The notes: a model not told the origin generated them from the sequence alone. A stretch of 64,000 nt of DNA from Breviolum minutum Mf 1.05b.01 (GCA_000507305.1 DF241610.1:8337-72336), one strand, 5' to 3'; shown: positions 32,660-45,950, counted from the first letter of the stretch. Numbers and translations: made by a program.

Positions 32660-35200
32660 TTGAACATTCCAACTCTCTACAATGTAGACATCTGGTTGAA
32701 CAACACAGCATGGTTCTTCCGAAGTGGTCAGAGCGGGTGAGGTATTCTGCACAAATGCTCCAAAGCACCTCCCTTCCGCAGTGCGAGCGAAAGATGGCCC
32801 AACAGGTCTCAAATCCCGGCCTTCTGTGCCAGCCACTTCAAGGCTGGTCTCAGTGCACGTGGGAGCTCTGCCAAAAAGCCTTTTGGAACACGCTCTGGCA
32901 GCTCCTTCAAACAGCTGGTGAAGCTGGAGCTCGAAACAGAAAAACCGAAGCAGACCCTTGTTGCAAAGGGCATCAAAAAAGCTCCCAGATTTCAGAGATG
33001 TGGGGCCACGAGCTCCTCTCCCAGTTCTTGTCGCAGGGGGACCACAACACCACCCACAGAGACCGACCCTGCAGGTGCCCGGGATCTGGCTATGGATGAG
33101 GATCGGCGGATCCATATGAGGCTCGGCCGGTTGAAGCAGCTGGGCATGTCACTCGAAAGACAGACGGATTGGTAACCAAGTGGTTTTAGTAAATATGTTT
33201 TTTTTTAGTAAGATTCCCCACAAGTGTTCGGACGAATATTGCTATTATATTTTGAAAAAACATATTGCTCCATATGGAAACATGACTTGTCCGTACTTGT
33301 CCTGGATATATTATGTATGTAGTTAGTAGTAGAATAATAATTCATAATCTGCAGCTATGCATGTTTACTATGGGAAAATATGCGGAGCTATGGGGAGCTC
33401 TTTTGATGTCCTGAACCACATCTTGTAGCAGTCAGTTTTCCAAGTTTTCCAAACAGATGGTGCAAAGCAAGTGTGAAAGACCCTCGATGCATGAATCAGC
33501 GCTCTGTTTTCGCTGCTGCGATCTTGATCTCATGAGGGTCGGCCTGTTTGAGTTCAGGGCGTACAAATCATCAGTGATCAGCAAGAACGCTGGTCAGCGG
33601 CTGGTGCTACTGTGGTACCACAGGAATTGGTAATGAACCAAAACCATACAAAACCAACAAAACCCCAGGCCCAACACCCACCGGACTCACCGGAAGCCTC
33701 ACAGCCCTCACAGCGCCCGGCCTCGAACTGCTTGAGCGGCCAGTTTGGCGCGCTCGCTCGGCTCAATTAACAGACCCTCGGGCAATCTCTGGCAGTGGAA
33801 AGTTTGGAATGCATGAAACAATTGAAGCATTCATTGACGCATTTCATACGCAGCCATGGTCCCAAGATGTCACTATAAGCAATTATAGCACCTGCTCAAT
33901 TCAACGATCACTAAGTTCGATTCTTGTCTCACGAATCCTTCGACAGATGGAGGGGCATCACCCTCACCAGCCCAGAAGGCTTTGGCCTGGAAGTGTGACG
34001 CTCGCAAGCTTCCTTCAATTCAGACATATCCAAGAGTACTGAGTAATGAATATGCTGGAAATCCTGGTGACAATTCAACATTCTGTGAAAATGCTGTTCT
34101 GAAAATCTTTGAGAGGTTCATTGACTCCTTTGACTCCATTGACTATTGACTCAACTGGATTGCTGCTAGTGTTTTTCATGCAAGACGAGTCATCAGAGAT
34201 CAGCTGTGACAGTTCTGTTTGTGCTCACACATCAAAGTCTTGAAACATGCATGAAAGGCCGCCATACACACATCTCTATCGCTCCGTAGTGCCTGCACAA
34301 CTCTAAAGGTCACACTCTCCAGCTCGTTGCTTGCCCTGTTACGGACAAAGGTATTCCACCCCAGCCTGCGGGACAAAGGAGAGCAAATCACCATTGACCT
34401 AAGGGCAAAAGTTCGGATAGAAGTTCCGACGGAATCATTGCTTGCGGGCTGAAGTCGCATTGACATGGCTGAGGTCCTGGCACGAACTATGGACACGACG
34501 AATGCCTGAGCCGGGAGCATCACTCTTGGCGCAGAGGATTGACGTTTCTACGATGTCTTCATACATTTCTCAGTACCTTGTCCTGACGCAGGCGCTCATG
34601 AACGTATAGAAAAGAATTCGGACGCCTCCCGCAGTTCAGAATTTGCAGAACCCCCTTGCTGCAGTCTGAGAAATTAGTTCAAATTGCAGCCTGTCGTGAA
34701 AAATGACTTGCTGGCTTGGGCTGCTTCGCCTTCTTGCGGCATCAAAGACAAAAGCTCTGTCCTGTGGCACCGAAGCAAAGTGAGAATCCAAACAAATGGA
34801 AGATCATTGCACACACACGCATACAACATCAATCATCAATGATCCATCATTCCTGACAAAAAAACCCTGGCACATCTGTTGCAGCAACGACATTGGCGCC
34901 TGCTTCAACAGTGTGGCGGCATGGCGCATGGCCTTCAAAGTTTGGAAACCCATTTCAACTTGGAATACTACGAGTAGAAGCCCATCCAACGGCTTAGGCT
35001 CATTCCGACCTGGCCAACCTGGGCCACAGCAGCACCAGCAATCTCTGCATCAGCCTCGTACATTGGTGCTTTCGAAACAAACGCATACCGTATACTCTTG
35101 CCCGAAAAAAAAAAAAAACAGCTTCGAGTAAAAAATTGAACCGTAATTGGAACAAATTCCTTGAACCAATCAAGAAACGAACGAGAATCAACATGAATAA
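32660..35200. other. Stretch without an assigned gene
   Basis: Upstream of the first VWA8-like exon found. Missing 5' exons of that gene are expected here but were not recognised. A forward frame ending near 33,175 (DEDRRIHMRLGRLKQLGM) and a minus-strand frame at 34523-34200 (107 codons) look partly protein-like but match nothing I know. The rest appears non-coding. Confidence 0.3.
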
Positions 35201-35257
35201 ACATCCAAAGTGAACCCCAGTTTCACCATGCCAAATTCGGTGTTTTCATGACCTCAC

Positions 35258-35638
35258 CTGCAGCTCGGGTGGAGCATAAATCAAAGCCTCCCCGTCATTC
35301 TGCACAGCTGCGAAAACAACCTCGCGGTCTCGCCGAAGCGGTGTCGGAACAAAGCGCAATGCAGTTCCACATTCGCGGAGTGCAGGAATCACCAGTTCCT
35401 AAACATCAAAAAATGGAAGATTGAAACAAAGAAATAGAAAAAAATGACCAAACAAAACAGTCAAAGAGTCAAAGACAATTGGAACCTTCCTTTTAATGTG
35501 GGTCAAAACTTCCGTCCTTGTCGTGGAGCAAATCTTCGGGAAAGTGCATCAAAAAGCTGCCAGAGTATTGGATTGCTGCCAGCGCCAAGTCGCGATTCTC
35601 TGCAAAGCATGACCGCACTTCTCCTCCAAACAGCTTGA
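35258..35638 (-). CDS. DUF4116-repeat protein (two exons)
   Basis: Exon 35638-35517 (VRSCFAENRDLALAAIQYSG, FPEDLLHDK) joins in frame to exon 35398-35258 (ELVIPALRECGTALRFVP, LRRDREVVFAAVQNDGEAL, APPELQ). The joined text is a tandem of the DUF4116 unit, which is very common in dinoflagellate proteins, often behind a ubiquitin-like N-terminus. Function is unknown. The intron (35516-35399, 118 bases) begins GA and ends AG, and the second exon ends at a standard GT donor (gtgagg), so further exons follow downstream. Upstream exons were not identified, though 35808-35700 (ELPSLACICDGPDIDLSGPD) might belong. Confidence 0.7.
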
Positions 35639-36223
35639 CTTCCCACATTTATAGTCAACCCGACAGAGCTGATGGGACAGGAAGCGTGAGTCACTATGAG
35701 ATCCGGTCCTGATAGGTCAATATCTGGCCCATCACAAATGCATGCAAGAGAAGGCAACTCAGGCACAAGTGATGCCACAACCTCACAGATTTGTGCCCGA
35801 GGAAGCATCGCAAGTAATCAGCAGGATGCTATATAACAAATATATTGTTTTTTAATAACAAATATGATTATATAACTATTATACATTATATATATATCAT
35901 ATTAGAGTAAAATACAATACCATATAGATATATAGTATCATACTATCCGACACTTGTATGGAGCCCTCCATCAACATCAAACATCAATCTGACACTTCTT
36001 CCTTGGTCTACAAAGGAGCTCTATCCAGTGCAGCAGCCCAGGAGGGATGAATCCTGCAGCTGCAGGGGGTTCAAGGCAGCAATTCCCATTCCCAATTGGT
36101 AAAGCTTGGTAATTCAGTCAGTAGCGCACCTCACCAAGGTGATCCTCACAGGTAAATCACCTGCAGTGGACCAAGCTCGAGGAGTGGAGGTCTCCACTTC
36201 CATCAATTTGCTTCAGGGAAGGT

Positions 36224-36335
36224 AGGATGAGGCGGATGCGGATGAAGACAATTGATGAGGATGAAGATGATGAAGATATTGAATTAAGATGCAAGATGAT
36301 GAAGATGATGAAGATAACGAAAATGATGAAGAGAC
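36224..36335. repeat. GATGAA/GATGAT-rich simple repeat
   Basis: Imperfect gatgaa, gatgat and gatgcg units. Forward frames would give Asp/Glu/Met-rich strings; no sign of a gene. Confidence 0.7.
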
Positions 36336-36699
36336 TACCTACTAGCCTGATTGAAGTGAATCTATATTTTGTGCCAAGGAGCTTTTACGCAATAAGGCCA
36401 CTGGCAGCGGACCAGCACTCAGTCCAGCGCCACCCCAGACGAGACGTATGCAGTCACCTGCCAGCTCTGCCAGAGATCCAACATGAGAAACGACCCCAAT
36501 GGCCTTTGGAGGCCTACCGTTGAAGACCAGCTATTTCTCTAGATACAGCTTGACTCTAAAAAGCAGTGAACGATTTTATCAACTCTACTGACTCTACTCT
36601 TACTTTACCCCTTGACTCCCGCCTGGAATATTTGTTTCGCGGCTCACAACGTCCAGCAACTCCTTGCAGCATCACCCTCAACCTTTTTCTTACAATTAA

Positions 36700-39600
36700 A
36701 AAATCCAACCTCGAAGCATTCCCAAACCGACGCCACGTCCTGCAGCGTCCAAGCAGCCTTCAGCACCACCTGGCAGAGTTCTATACCCTGAAGTCCGCAA
36801 ATCACCTGGTGAAGCCAATGGCAAACAGTGGTTCTGGGTGGTTGGAACCAAAAGTGTGACTGAAAAAAAAACGCACAGGTTTGTGGGTTTCCAAAACACA
36901 CCGTCCGAAATTCCCACCTGAATTGAGGATGTTTGCGGCATAAGCGCTGCATAGGCTGCATTCTGCTCAGCCGTGACAAAGCACTTTGAGTGCGTCATGG
37001 CCAGCAGCAAAACGCTCCCGAAGAAAGATGAATGAAGAAAAAAATGCGCTGGAGTGTTGCAACATTGCGTACAGTCAAAAAGATTTAACTCTTACTGTCT
37101 CTGATTTGAATAATCTCCAATTCAACTTGATTTGCACCCCGCTCTGGGTGGTGATTCACCTTGGGTGAAAGCAGCCAACCCAGCTGAGCCCCAAATGTAT
37201 CCAGAAGGCCATAAAAAAGACAGCGAAAAAAAACATCGGGAAAACCATCGAAAAACTCGAAAATTCTTGCTGGAGTTTGTTGGCTGGGATGATCCACCTT
37301 GGTGCGGTTCTTCCTCTTGGGTTTCTTGGTCGGCCTAAAGCCACAGCTCACATATTTCACATCACATCCCCACCCTTTTCATGGCTGCGGAAACCCAAAC
37401 GAGTTACATCATGGCAATCTGCAGCCAAAGGCACTTCTTAAACTTTGACATTTCATCGGATGTGTAGAAGTCTGACTGGAACTTGTTCCCAAAATCCAAG
37501 GATTGGTTCTGGCTCATCTCTGTCAAGATCGCCAGCCTGCCCAGGCAAGCACCACCAAGCGGTTCAGTAAGTTCCTCATGGAATAGTCATGAAAGTTGGA
37601 TTCCAAACTGGTTTGAAATAGTAAAAATATCAATACAGGTTATGATATGAGCTAATGATAACCATAACAGTGATCCCAGAAATTCATAGAACTTGCAGGT
37701 TTCAGTGTTGCTTCATTAGTCAAGAAAAAAACCATGCAAGCTCTATGCCTCTTCTCAGGATCTCGTTCGTCGATGACACCTGTGGGCACTCCACCAATCA
37801 TGAAGCCACTGGGAGCTGCGCCAGGTTCATCGTACCTATGGACGTCCCATGATCTTTTGCCCATCATTGCCCCATCATTACCCATCGGTCACTTGTCCAA
37901 GATATCCGCATTGGGCTTGTGTGGGTCATACTCCAGTTGCGACCTCTGGATGCCATGAACGCGCTGTGAGTCGATGTTGTTGGGTCGATCTGTTTCGGTA
38001 TACCCCGCCTGATGGCATCGTTCTTCTTTGCCTTGTCACTGTCAAGCCTCAAGAGGCGAAGAAAAGGTTAAGCAAATCCAGTTATTGTTGGGTGATGGGA
38101 ACGTAAACAGTTGTCAGAATATTTCAAAGATGTTGAATCAGGGGGATTGGGAGTCTTCAAAGCGATGAATGCCAACTCGCATTTTTTCCCATCTTCGAAC
38201 TTCGCATGTCTAAATTCTATCAGCGAGAAGCAAGTTGGTGTTGGACAGCTCATCTTGCCTGACGCTTGGACTGGTAGCATGGTGGCATGGGGGCATCCCC
38301 CCGCAAAAAGGGGCTGTTCCCATGGCACAAAAATCGTAAAACTTACCGTCTCTTTTGGTGATCCTCATCCCAAACCTGTCCCTGTGTTTCACGAAAGCCG
38401 GATGCGGGATTCAAGTGAGATAAAGGATAAACTCTTCATGCAACCAGGCTGCGTCTCAACAAGATTGCCATCCTTGTCAATGAGCCGCTGGTCGCTCAGG
38501 GTCATGATCACCGACTGACAAGGCATGACAGGCATGACATGACTCGGCATGACCCTCAGGCAGGTGACATCACTGCTTTCAGGTGACGTTGCCATCACGC
38601 CTCACCCTCTTTGATCGCCTCAGAGTCATGCCTGACTTTCATCTTTGGCACCTCAAAGTTTTTCGGCACATGTTCAAACACAAAGTTTTTGGATTCGTAA
38701 AGGATCTCACTAAACAAATTGAAACTGAGTTGCAGAGGACTCCCCGCCAGGAGCATCTTTCCTGGTAAACAGCAGCATTGAAAATGCCATGCCATGTTTC
38801 ATTGATCACTTTGCCATGCCATGAAGTACTCATTTGCTCCTCTTCTTGCCATCATCTTTTTGCAGCTTTGCTCCAGCACCCTGCATGCTTCCATCTGAAG
38901 CACGCGTCCTGCATTCACGCAGACTGCTACCATTTGGGACCATGCGGTTGAAGTCGTGCAACCATGAGGCATGGCTCAAAGACTTCTGCTGTCCTTGCTA
39001 TCCAGTCCGATGCGGTGCCCTTGCCCTCCTGAACACGCAACTTGTGTGAAAGAATGATTGTGAAACACCGGTCACATCAGCAGCTTTGCAAGATCCACGA
39101 ATCCACGGCCTCTTGCTCGAGGATATCACCCAAGCCGGCACCATGGGTCAGTTCCTCTTGGTCAGCGTTTGGAATATCTCAAGTATGGATCTTGCAAGTG
39201 CAAGTGGGAAAAGCAAGGAAAACAGCAGCAAGGCGGTTAAGGGTGCCCTCCCTGCCTCATGGTCGCGCTTGGATTTTGCGGCAGCCGCCTGAACAGTCAC
39301 ATAGCAGTTGATGCAGGTGATGCCGGTGATGCAGTTGATCCCACCTTCTTCTTGGAATCCTTGTCTTTCTCCTTTTCGCTGGCATCAGCTTTTTTGTCAG
39401 CTGGCATGTGAACCTGCAGTTCTTCCTATCAAAGGTCAGCACCAATCACCAAGACACCGAACCAAGGCAGCCAAAATCTGGGAAGATGCAGGACAGGAAC
39501 ATATACTCTGACCTGTAGGAACATGTAGGAACTAAGCCAGCAGCAGGATCATTGGAAGTACCTGTTTTGCCTCGGTCGCATGAAGCAGTGCTTGAAGCTA

Positions 39601-41810
39601 ATTGGCGAGATGAGACAAGAAGACTGAATGACTCTTGCAAACATGAGATAATGCCGCCCCACCATTAAAGAGCGAAAAGATATCTGTATGTATTTAAGTT
39701 TTATACATAATACGTAGTGACATACTGTACGTATGGTCTATGTCTATATGGATATATTCTTCTGGATTTATTTATTCATTCATCAGCGAAGCGGTGTTGA
39801 CCTGTCCTGCTAGCACCTTTTTGCAGTGTCACATGCATTCACATGAAGCTGGGCCATGCACTTTTGCTATTGCCTTCGACCAGGGGCTTGATGCCAAGCC
39901 TGGCCAACGGGTGCAAAAAGGTTGCATTCTCCCCACAAGTGGCTGGCAGAATGGGCAGCTCAGGTGGCCAACTAGGCCAACCTACTCAAACTTGACAGGG
40001 CTGACTTTTTGCGTTGTTCGTTGCTCTCTTCGACGCTTAAGCTGATCTGACAGGGGAAGAAGCAGCACAAAACACGCGTCCTTGACGGAACCAATGAACT
40101 CCTGCAATGATGCACCTCCCCTTTTTTGGGTGGCATTTTGGTCGTAGCCAGGGCCAAGCCTCGTTAAAGAGTCATCTGTGACATTCTGTGGCTGAGATGG
40201 AAATCTTTGAAAGATTGGGTGGCCTGCCCCTTGCAACTGCCCACGACGGGAAACGGGCAGCCCTAGGGTCCAATACACATCTCGAGCCAAACATTAGCAG
40301 AACATAGACTTCAGCTGTGTCAGGGAAAGACAACTTTCCAATCTGTTCACCAGCTTTGATCAAATTCATACTCCCCACGAACCCCCCACTTCCACTTTTC
40401 TCCAGGAACGGCCACGTCATCTCTTCCTCAACACGAAGCCCAAGGCGACTCTTTGTCAGGTCCGTTGATGGGGCAAGCGCCACTGGTCCGCACGCGAATC
40501 GCCACAAGCTAGAAGGACAGAACGATGCAACTCAACCAGTCTTGGCGAGCCTGGTCGCAGGAGTCACCGGAGCCACTGGTCAACGGCAAAATTTGCACAA
40601 ATTCCGACTTTGAAATCCATGCCTGGCTATCACTTGTGGTCCCAAGACCTTCATGTCATTGACCGCCTGGCTATGTTTATAGAAAACCCGTGGCTGTCAA
40701 GTCGAAGCTTTCTGTCAATTTGTGGATATCTTTGTTTTGTGGCCTCCAGGGCACAGGCCGCATGCGCTGGCTGCGCAAATTGGATGAGGGCATCAGCTCC
40801 CACTCCGATGGCATGTGAGCGTCGTTTGATGTAGGCAATCTCAGCAAAATGAAGTGAAGGAAGAAAAGGATGCATTAAAAAATTCATGGAAATCCATGGA
40901 AGTCCCTGAAAACATGTTGATGAAGGAAACTCCACCGACTCCACCTGTGAATTGTTCAACTTCCCTTGTGAAGCGAAGAAAAACAGCGACAAGTTGCAGA
41001 ACCGGCCTTGCCAAAGCATTCCATCCTTTCCCGCAAAACCTGCATAGTCAACTGATAAGGTACCTCCGGGGCCACAGGGTTGACTTAAGAGACCGCTTCA
41101 AATGGAGCAAACCAAACGGGTCCCGACACCTGCAAGCCGCGGCCCGGCGCACTGGGCTAATCACCAACTGAGCTTCAGGACTCTCACGGGTCTGTCATCG
41201 GAAGATCAACAGTGGTGAAAAAACTTAAAACATAGTGAGAAGCTTCCAAGAGCTTGTTTTGGATGTTTTATATTCTAGATTGTTTTAGTGTTTCACCATG
41301 GCATCAACTGTTTCTTTCTTGCATATTTTTGGCTCACCGTAGAAATTCGGGACACAATTTTAGTCTCATCGAAACCTGGCCTGCACCGTGTTGCGGCTTG
41401 AGAGTCCGATCGCTCTTACCCGGCCCACTTTGTCCAGGAGCTGCCAGCTTCACCAAAAACAGCGAAAACCCACAGGGCCAGTCCAGTTGTTTCCATTCTC
41501 CACCACTTCAAGAAATAGAAAAAAAAAAACATCCAGCTACGAAAAAATCATGAGATTTTCCCCACAGATTTGCCAATTGACGACCCCCAAGATGACCATT
41601 GAAGAAGGCCTCATCAATGCGCTGATGGTTCTCAGGCGTTGAAAACTCGGCCAGCGTCTCAATGCACCTCGGGGTCATGACCCACCCCAGCGCCGTAAAT
41701 CGCATGAATATAGTAACCCGAATCGAGTCGGCACCAAGGCGCTGTGGGAGATCCTCATGGCTTTCACAAGCTATGATGCTTTGGATGGCATCTCGAAGCC
41801 TTAGCATTCA
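36700..41810 (-). other. Scattered unassigned minus-strand coding exons
   Basis: Several minus-strand blocks read like spliced protein but match no family I recognise: about 41,730-41,560 (ALGWVMTPRCIETLAEF, ENHQRIDEAFFNGHL), 40,860-40,730 (FAEIAYIKRRSHAIGVGADA), 40,440-40,310 (EEEMTWPFLEKSGSGGFVGS), 38,740-38,610 (FVFEHVPKNFEVPKMKVRH), 38,495-38,420 (DQRLIDKDGNLVETQPGC), 37,530-37,400 (EMSQNQSLDFGNKFQSDF) and 37,000-36,910 (MTHSKCFVTAEQNAAYA). They may come from one or more genes continuing the minus-strand array. Exon joins were not attempted. Confidence 0.3.
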
Positions 41811-42457
41811 AGCACATTCAATGTCAGGTGCCGGTTCCAGCCACAAACTCCTCAGAAAGCACCCTGCCTGGTCTCTAGCAACGACTCATCGTAGCCTTGA
41901 AAAATTCAAGGCCAGGGGTGTCAATGAAATCCAAAAGCATCTAGAAGTTCATTGGATGGAACATTTTTAGCCAACTTAGCCAACACAAATCAGTCGAATC
42001 CACAACCGGTCCTCCTCGACGAAACCCCGCAGCAATCACGTAGAAGCAAGGATCAGCCTGTCGGACAAGGTGCAGCTGGATCTGAATGATCTAGGACGGT
42101 ATGGTCACATGCAACAAAGCACAGCAACAATAGTGTCTCTGGAAAGAGGCAGCTTGTTTTTTGCCACTCTTGCCTGATGATAGATTTCTGACTTGAAGGG
42201 GAAGACCTGCTGCAACGGTTTCTGAGTTTCCGCATCATGGATTGTTTATCTGACTTGACTGGTTGAAGCCGAAAGAGCGTTCTTCGTATTGTAAATGCCT
42301 CCTTGCCTCGTCAAAGCTGGTGAGAATCAATCCAAGCAGCCTCATGATAGCCTGTCAGAAAGATTGTCACAAACAACAAGTGGTGCAAAGCGTTTTCGTA
42401 ATTATATATATATATATAAACTGTTTGTATACTTCTATATTATATATATATATATAT

Positions 42458-42518
42458 TTCTTGTCAACTTCCATTTCCCAGCTGATTGTTTTACGTCTGG
42501 GGATGCGAGCTCTGAGTC
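42458..42518 (-). repeat. Split direct repeat B2, element 3' end
   Basis: 61 bases identical to B1; its outer edge meets a TA microsatellite and defines the right end of the element in its own sense. Confidence 0.9.
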
Positions 42519-42539
42519 GGTGTGGGTGTGGAGGGCGGG

Positions 42540-42664
42540 ATACACCGCACAATTTGGCGATGCACCCACCACTCCCACCCTTAAGAGAAAAGGTTGCGGA
42601 GTGAAATGTATGCTCACTCGTTCGCTAAGTCTACAAGAAAGACATGTCACTTCATGAAAACATC
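42540..42664 (-). repeat. Split direct repeat A2
   Basis: 125-base copy of A1, lying directly against B1 (42665) with no spacer, and 21 bases from B2. Confidence 0.9.
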
Positions 42665-42725
42665 TTCTTGTCAACTTCCATTTCCCAGCTGATTGTTTTA
42701 CGTCTGGGGATGCGAGCTCTGAGTC
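42665..42725 (-). repeat. Split direct repeat B1
   Basis: 61 bases identical to B2 (42458-42518), beginning ttcttgtcaacttccatttc on the plus strand. It starts just after the RNase H stop codon region and abuts A2. Confidence 0.9.
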
Positions 42726-42735
42726 ACCACCCCCT

Positions 42736-43490
42736 TTAAGGAGATGCAGACTCAGACAAAGTCGGTGTTAGGTGAGAACCGTCTGACCACTCAATGAAGG
42801 ATAGTGGCTCTTCGTCGCAAGATAGGATCTGCTCACTGAGGGTCTGAGGGCAGTCCAATTTGCCAGCATACGTTGCATTGAACATCTGTAGGAGTTCCTC
42901 TGTCCTACCCCTGGTAGGAAGGTCTGCTGGGTTCGAAGGTGAGGGAACCCGTTCAATCCAGTGATACGTTTCCGACTCCACGTCTGTTGAGTGAAAGAAG
43001 GAGGCCAGCGCTTGCATGGAGTTCTTCGAACTGACCGAGCGAATGATGCAAAAACGTGCCGCTTCGTTGTCCACAAAGAAAATCACTTTCCGACGGCAGA
43101 AAAGGTTCCGTAGGCTGTACCGAATGCAAACAACTGCAAAAAGTTCAGCCTGTGAAATTATTTTTTTACTGCCTTTGGATTTCCACTTGTCGACTATTTC
43201 GTGGGGAACTGCACCATCAAAGACCAGAGGGTTTCCGCCCGCAATGTCAAAAACAATGGCCCCTACGGGAGCAGAGTCGCCTTCATGAGCTGCGTCCGTG
43301 AAGACAATGATTGGAGGTCCTTCATGTAGGCAGGCTATCTCACGAGGTCTAGACTGTCGCACTAGGTCCTTCAATCTGTCAGCTGCTTCCGAAGCCAGAG
43401 AGTCAGATGACCGATTCGATTGCAGGCAGGATATGAAGAAGAGTGGCCGTTGCTGGCCTCCCATGCAAAAGCCTGAAGCGAAGTTGATGT
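42736..43490 (-). pseudogene. RNase H domain of the retroelement
   Basis: 242 codons from an internal Met at 43464; the frame is open a little further up (INFASGFCMGGQQRPL), linking it to the polymerase across an indel near 43,500. RNase H residues are visible: Asp in IVFTDAAHEG, Glu in ISQAELFAVVCI, Asp in VIFFVDNEAARF, and the closing SNPADLPTRG with Asp, typical of DIRS-order and related elements. It would degrade the RNA of RNA-DNA hybrids during copying. The stop is 11 bases before repeat B1, so coding fills the element to its end. Confidence 0.8.
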
Positions 43491-43512
43491 GACCCCGAAG
43501 TACTGCCGCCCT

Positions 43513-45947
43513 TCAAGAGCTGCGGTCCAAGACCGATTCATCGATGAGAGCACATATGTGGTCTAGGCGACCAGGTTTGTTGGATACCACTATAGACCCC
43601 GATCCAAGGCCAGTGATGTCCACCTTTGCACCCAGGATGTTGAACTGTTTGGCAAAGGGCAGATTCTTATCACCGTCTGCAAACTTCCACCCCAACAGAT
43701 TCAGCATGCACTCAAAAGCCTTCTTGGACGTCTCACACAGCGGGCCCACGTCAAAGTGCGGGAAGTCATCAAAGTAGAAGCAGGTTGGAATACCATATTG
43801 CACGGGCAACTCGAAGGAAACCATAGACGCTCCCAATTGCCCCGAAGGGGAGCGAGTCTGAGATGAAATGCTCCCAAGCACCAGACTGGTTTGGAAAACC
43901 CACTACAGTAAGATGTCGACTATCTTGCGCCACGGCGATCTGCTTGTAGGCTTTGGCTAAGTCAAGGGCTCTTGCATACCAATCATCAAAGGGAATTGAT
44001 GCATGAAGGCGACCCTTGAGAGTAGCCCCATCCCGCCAGAGTCATAGTGATTTCGCCGCCCGATCGGCACGACCTCAGCAACTTGCAGACCGTGATGACA
44101 TAGCCCAGGTCCTGAAGAGAAAGCTTCTCAACCGAGGTGTAAGTTGAATTCACCCCGGATCTCCGGCAGTCATCAATCACTCTCGGCTTGGCGTTAGGAC
44201 CTTGCAGAAGCAAAAATCTAGAATTGAGGACCCAAGATTTTGTGCCCAGATTTGAAGTGACCTCATCTTCCGTGAAGGGTCCCGAAAGAAACCCCATGGT
44301 CACCTCTTTCATAGTCTGCTCCTTCAGCACGTCAAAGGTGTCGGTGTCACGTGGTTTCCCGTAAAGGGATTTCCTCCGCCACAGCGCCTCCTTCCGCAAC
44401 CGTTCCATAGTCGAAGTTGCAGGACTGACCTTGGTGTCTGCATAGGGAGGAAGTTCTTGAGTACCAAATAGTGAGGCACCCTTTTCCATGACATCGCAAA
44501 CTCCCATGTCGTCATAGCCAGCATTCTCCAAAAGCTTCTTGAAGAGGAGGATTCGTTTGGTTCCCAAGATTTTCCGCTGCTGCCTTGTCATCGTCGCTTT
44601 CAGCTCTTGTTCTGCAGGTTCCAGTTCTCTTGCAGAGGCTAGCATGGATTGCAGGGCTTCGCTTCGATGTTTGGCCACAGCAGCAGTACCCTTGGTCAGG
44701 ATGTTGAAGATTGCCGTCTTGATGATGTCATGCACCGGATTCAACGTGTCCAGAGGGTGTTTCAAGCGCAGTGACTTGTTGACAAATTGTTGCACCGAAT
44801 GAAACATTCCAATCTTTGAAAGGCCCTTAGACCCCCCCCCCTCCAAAGAAGGGCCTAAGTTTTTGCAAAGGGGGGGAAGCTCTTTCTGGGTGAGGTCAAG
44901 TGGAAAAACTTTGATGAACTCGGAAACAAGTGGCAAAAGTCTGTGGCTTTGACGCAGATTCATGGAAGCAGTTGATGCTCGCAACGATGCCAAAGTTCTT
45001 GCAGGAATTTCGTTCGGTAAGAAATTTGCCAATGCAGCAGCCATACGTTGGCACAGGAGGTCTGGGTATGCACCTTCGGCTGCTGTGTCGAATTGCCAAT
45101 GTCCATCAAACTGAATGTTGTAGGCTTGATGTTCATGGTTGCCGTCGCAATCCAGAGAAAGGCAATCGTATGCCGAAGTGGTGCAGTCGATTCGCGTACG
45201 TTTCTGACGCGAGGTGCCATGCATGCAATTGTCAAAAAGGACCGAGTGCAAGGTGTTTAACATTCGACACGCCTCCAAAGACAGCTCTCTAGCCAAATGC
45301 ACTAGCACGCTCCAAAACCAAGATCGCCACGGATTTTCCACCGAAAAGATGATGGAGCGTCGGATGCAGTACAGTAAGACTTCTAGGACAAACCTGTAGA
45401 GTGCATTGGCTGCATCCACGCGATGTTGGTGATGTGGTTTGAGATTTGGAAGCCCCATGGGAAAAGCAGCATCGCGTAAAGGTGGAGGAGTTGGTGCTCC
45501 TGCCCGTTGCAAAGCTAACGGTATCGCTTTTTCCCTGGCTCTAGACGAAGTGCCGCAAGCCACACCTGCATGGATTGCTACCGGCTGCAAATCAACAACC
45601 ATCTGCCAGAACAAGGACTGTCCTGCTGATGAAGACAGGTCTGCGTCGAATGCCGAAAATTTTGCAGTATGCTTGTTGTGCTTCCAGTCTATAGCTATGA
45701 CATCAAAGCCCTGTTCGTACATCCACCTGCTAAGGTTGGAACTCCCTGAGAAAATCTCGATGAAAACTGCGCCTTGGGCGGTCTTTGAAACTGCTGGTTC
45801 CGTCACGTTCTTCATGGCGGGTTGATCAGGATGAAACTGTTGTTCAGGCTCCCTTTGTCGTTTGGATGATGCAGCTGGGACGTTGGTTCCCACATCCGCT
45901 GAATTCGTTGTTCCTTCAGGAGCTTGAAGTGAAACTGTATGAAACAC
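43513..45947 (-). pseudogene. Methyltransferase-like domain fused to reverse transcriptase
   Basis: The 653-codon frame (45947-43986) starts right after an in-frame TGA with no ATG, so it is probably reached from Gag. Residues about 62-310 look like a DNA cytosine-5 methyltransferase: motif I EIFSGSSNLSRWM, motif II AIDW, motif IV ACGTSSRAR with candidate catalytic Cys 131, motif VI FSVENPW (204-206 ENP), QKRTR and EGAYPDLLCQRMA near the end. The C-terminal part enters the reverse transcriptase (KPRVIDDCRRSGVN). Then frames break: motif A LDLAKAYKQIAV (about 43,970) and LPFGAIGSVYGF lie in one frame, and the active-site box FYFDDFPHF (about 43,775) in another (43881-43513). At least three indels, so defective here. 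Confidence 0.75.
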
Positions 45948-45950
45948 TTG

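Noticed and set aside
32452-33175. Plus-strand ORF of 215 codons and its neighbours
   Set aside because: The first 200 bases are antisense to VWA8-like exon 32644-32551 and the rest shows no family; not enough to call a gene.
42397-42420. TA tract considered as a promoter TATA box
   Set aside because: It is part of a microsatellite at the element edge, and dinoflagellates are not known to rely on TATA boxes.
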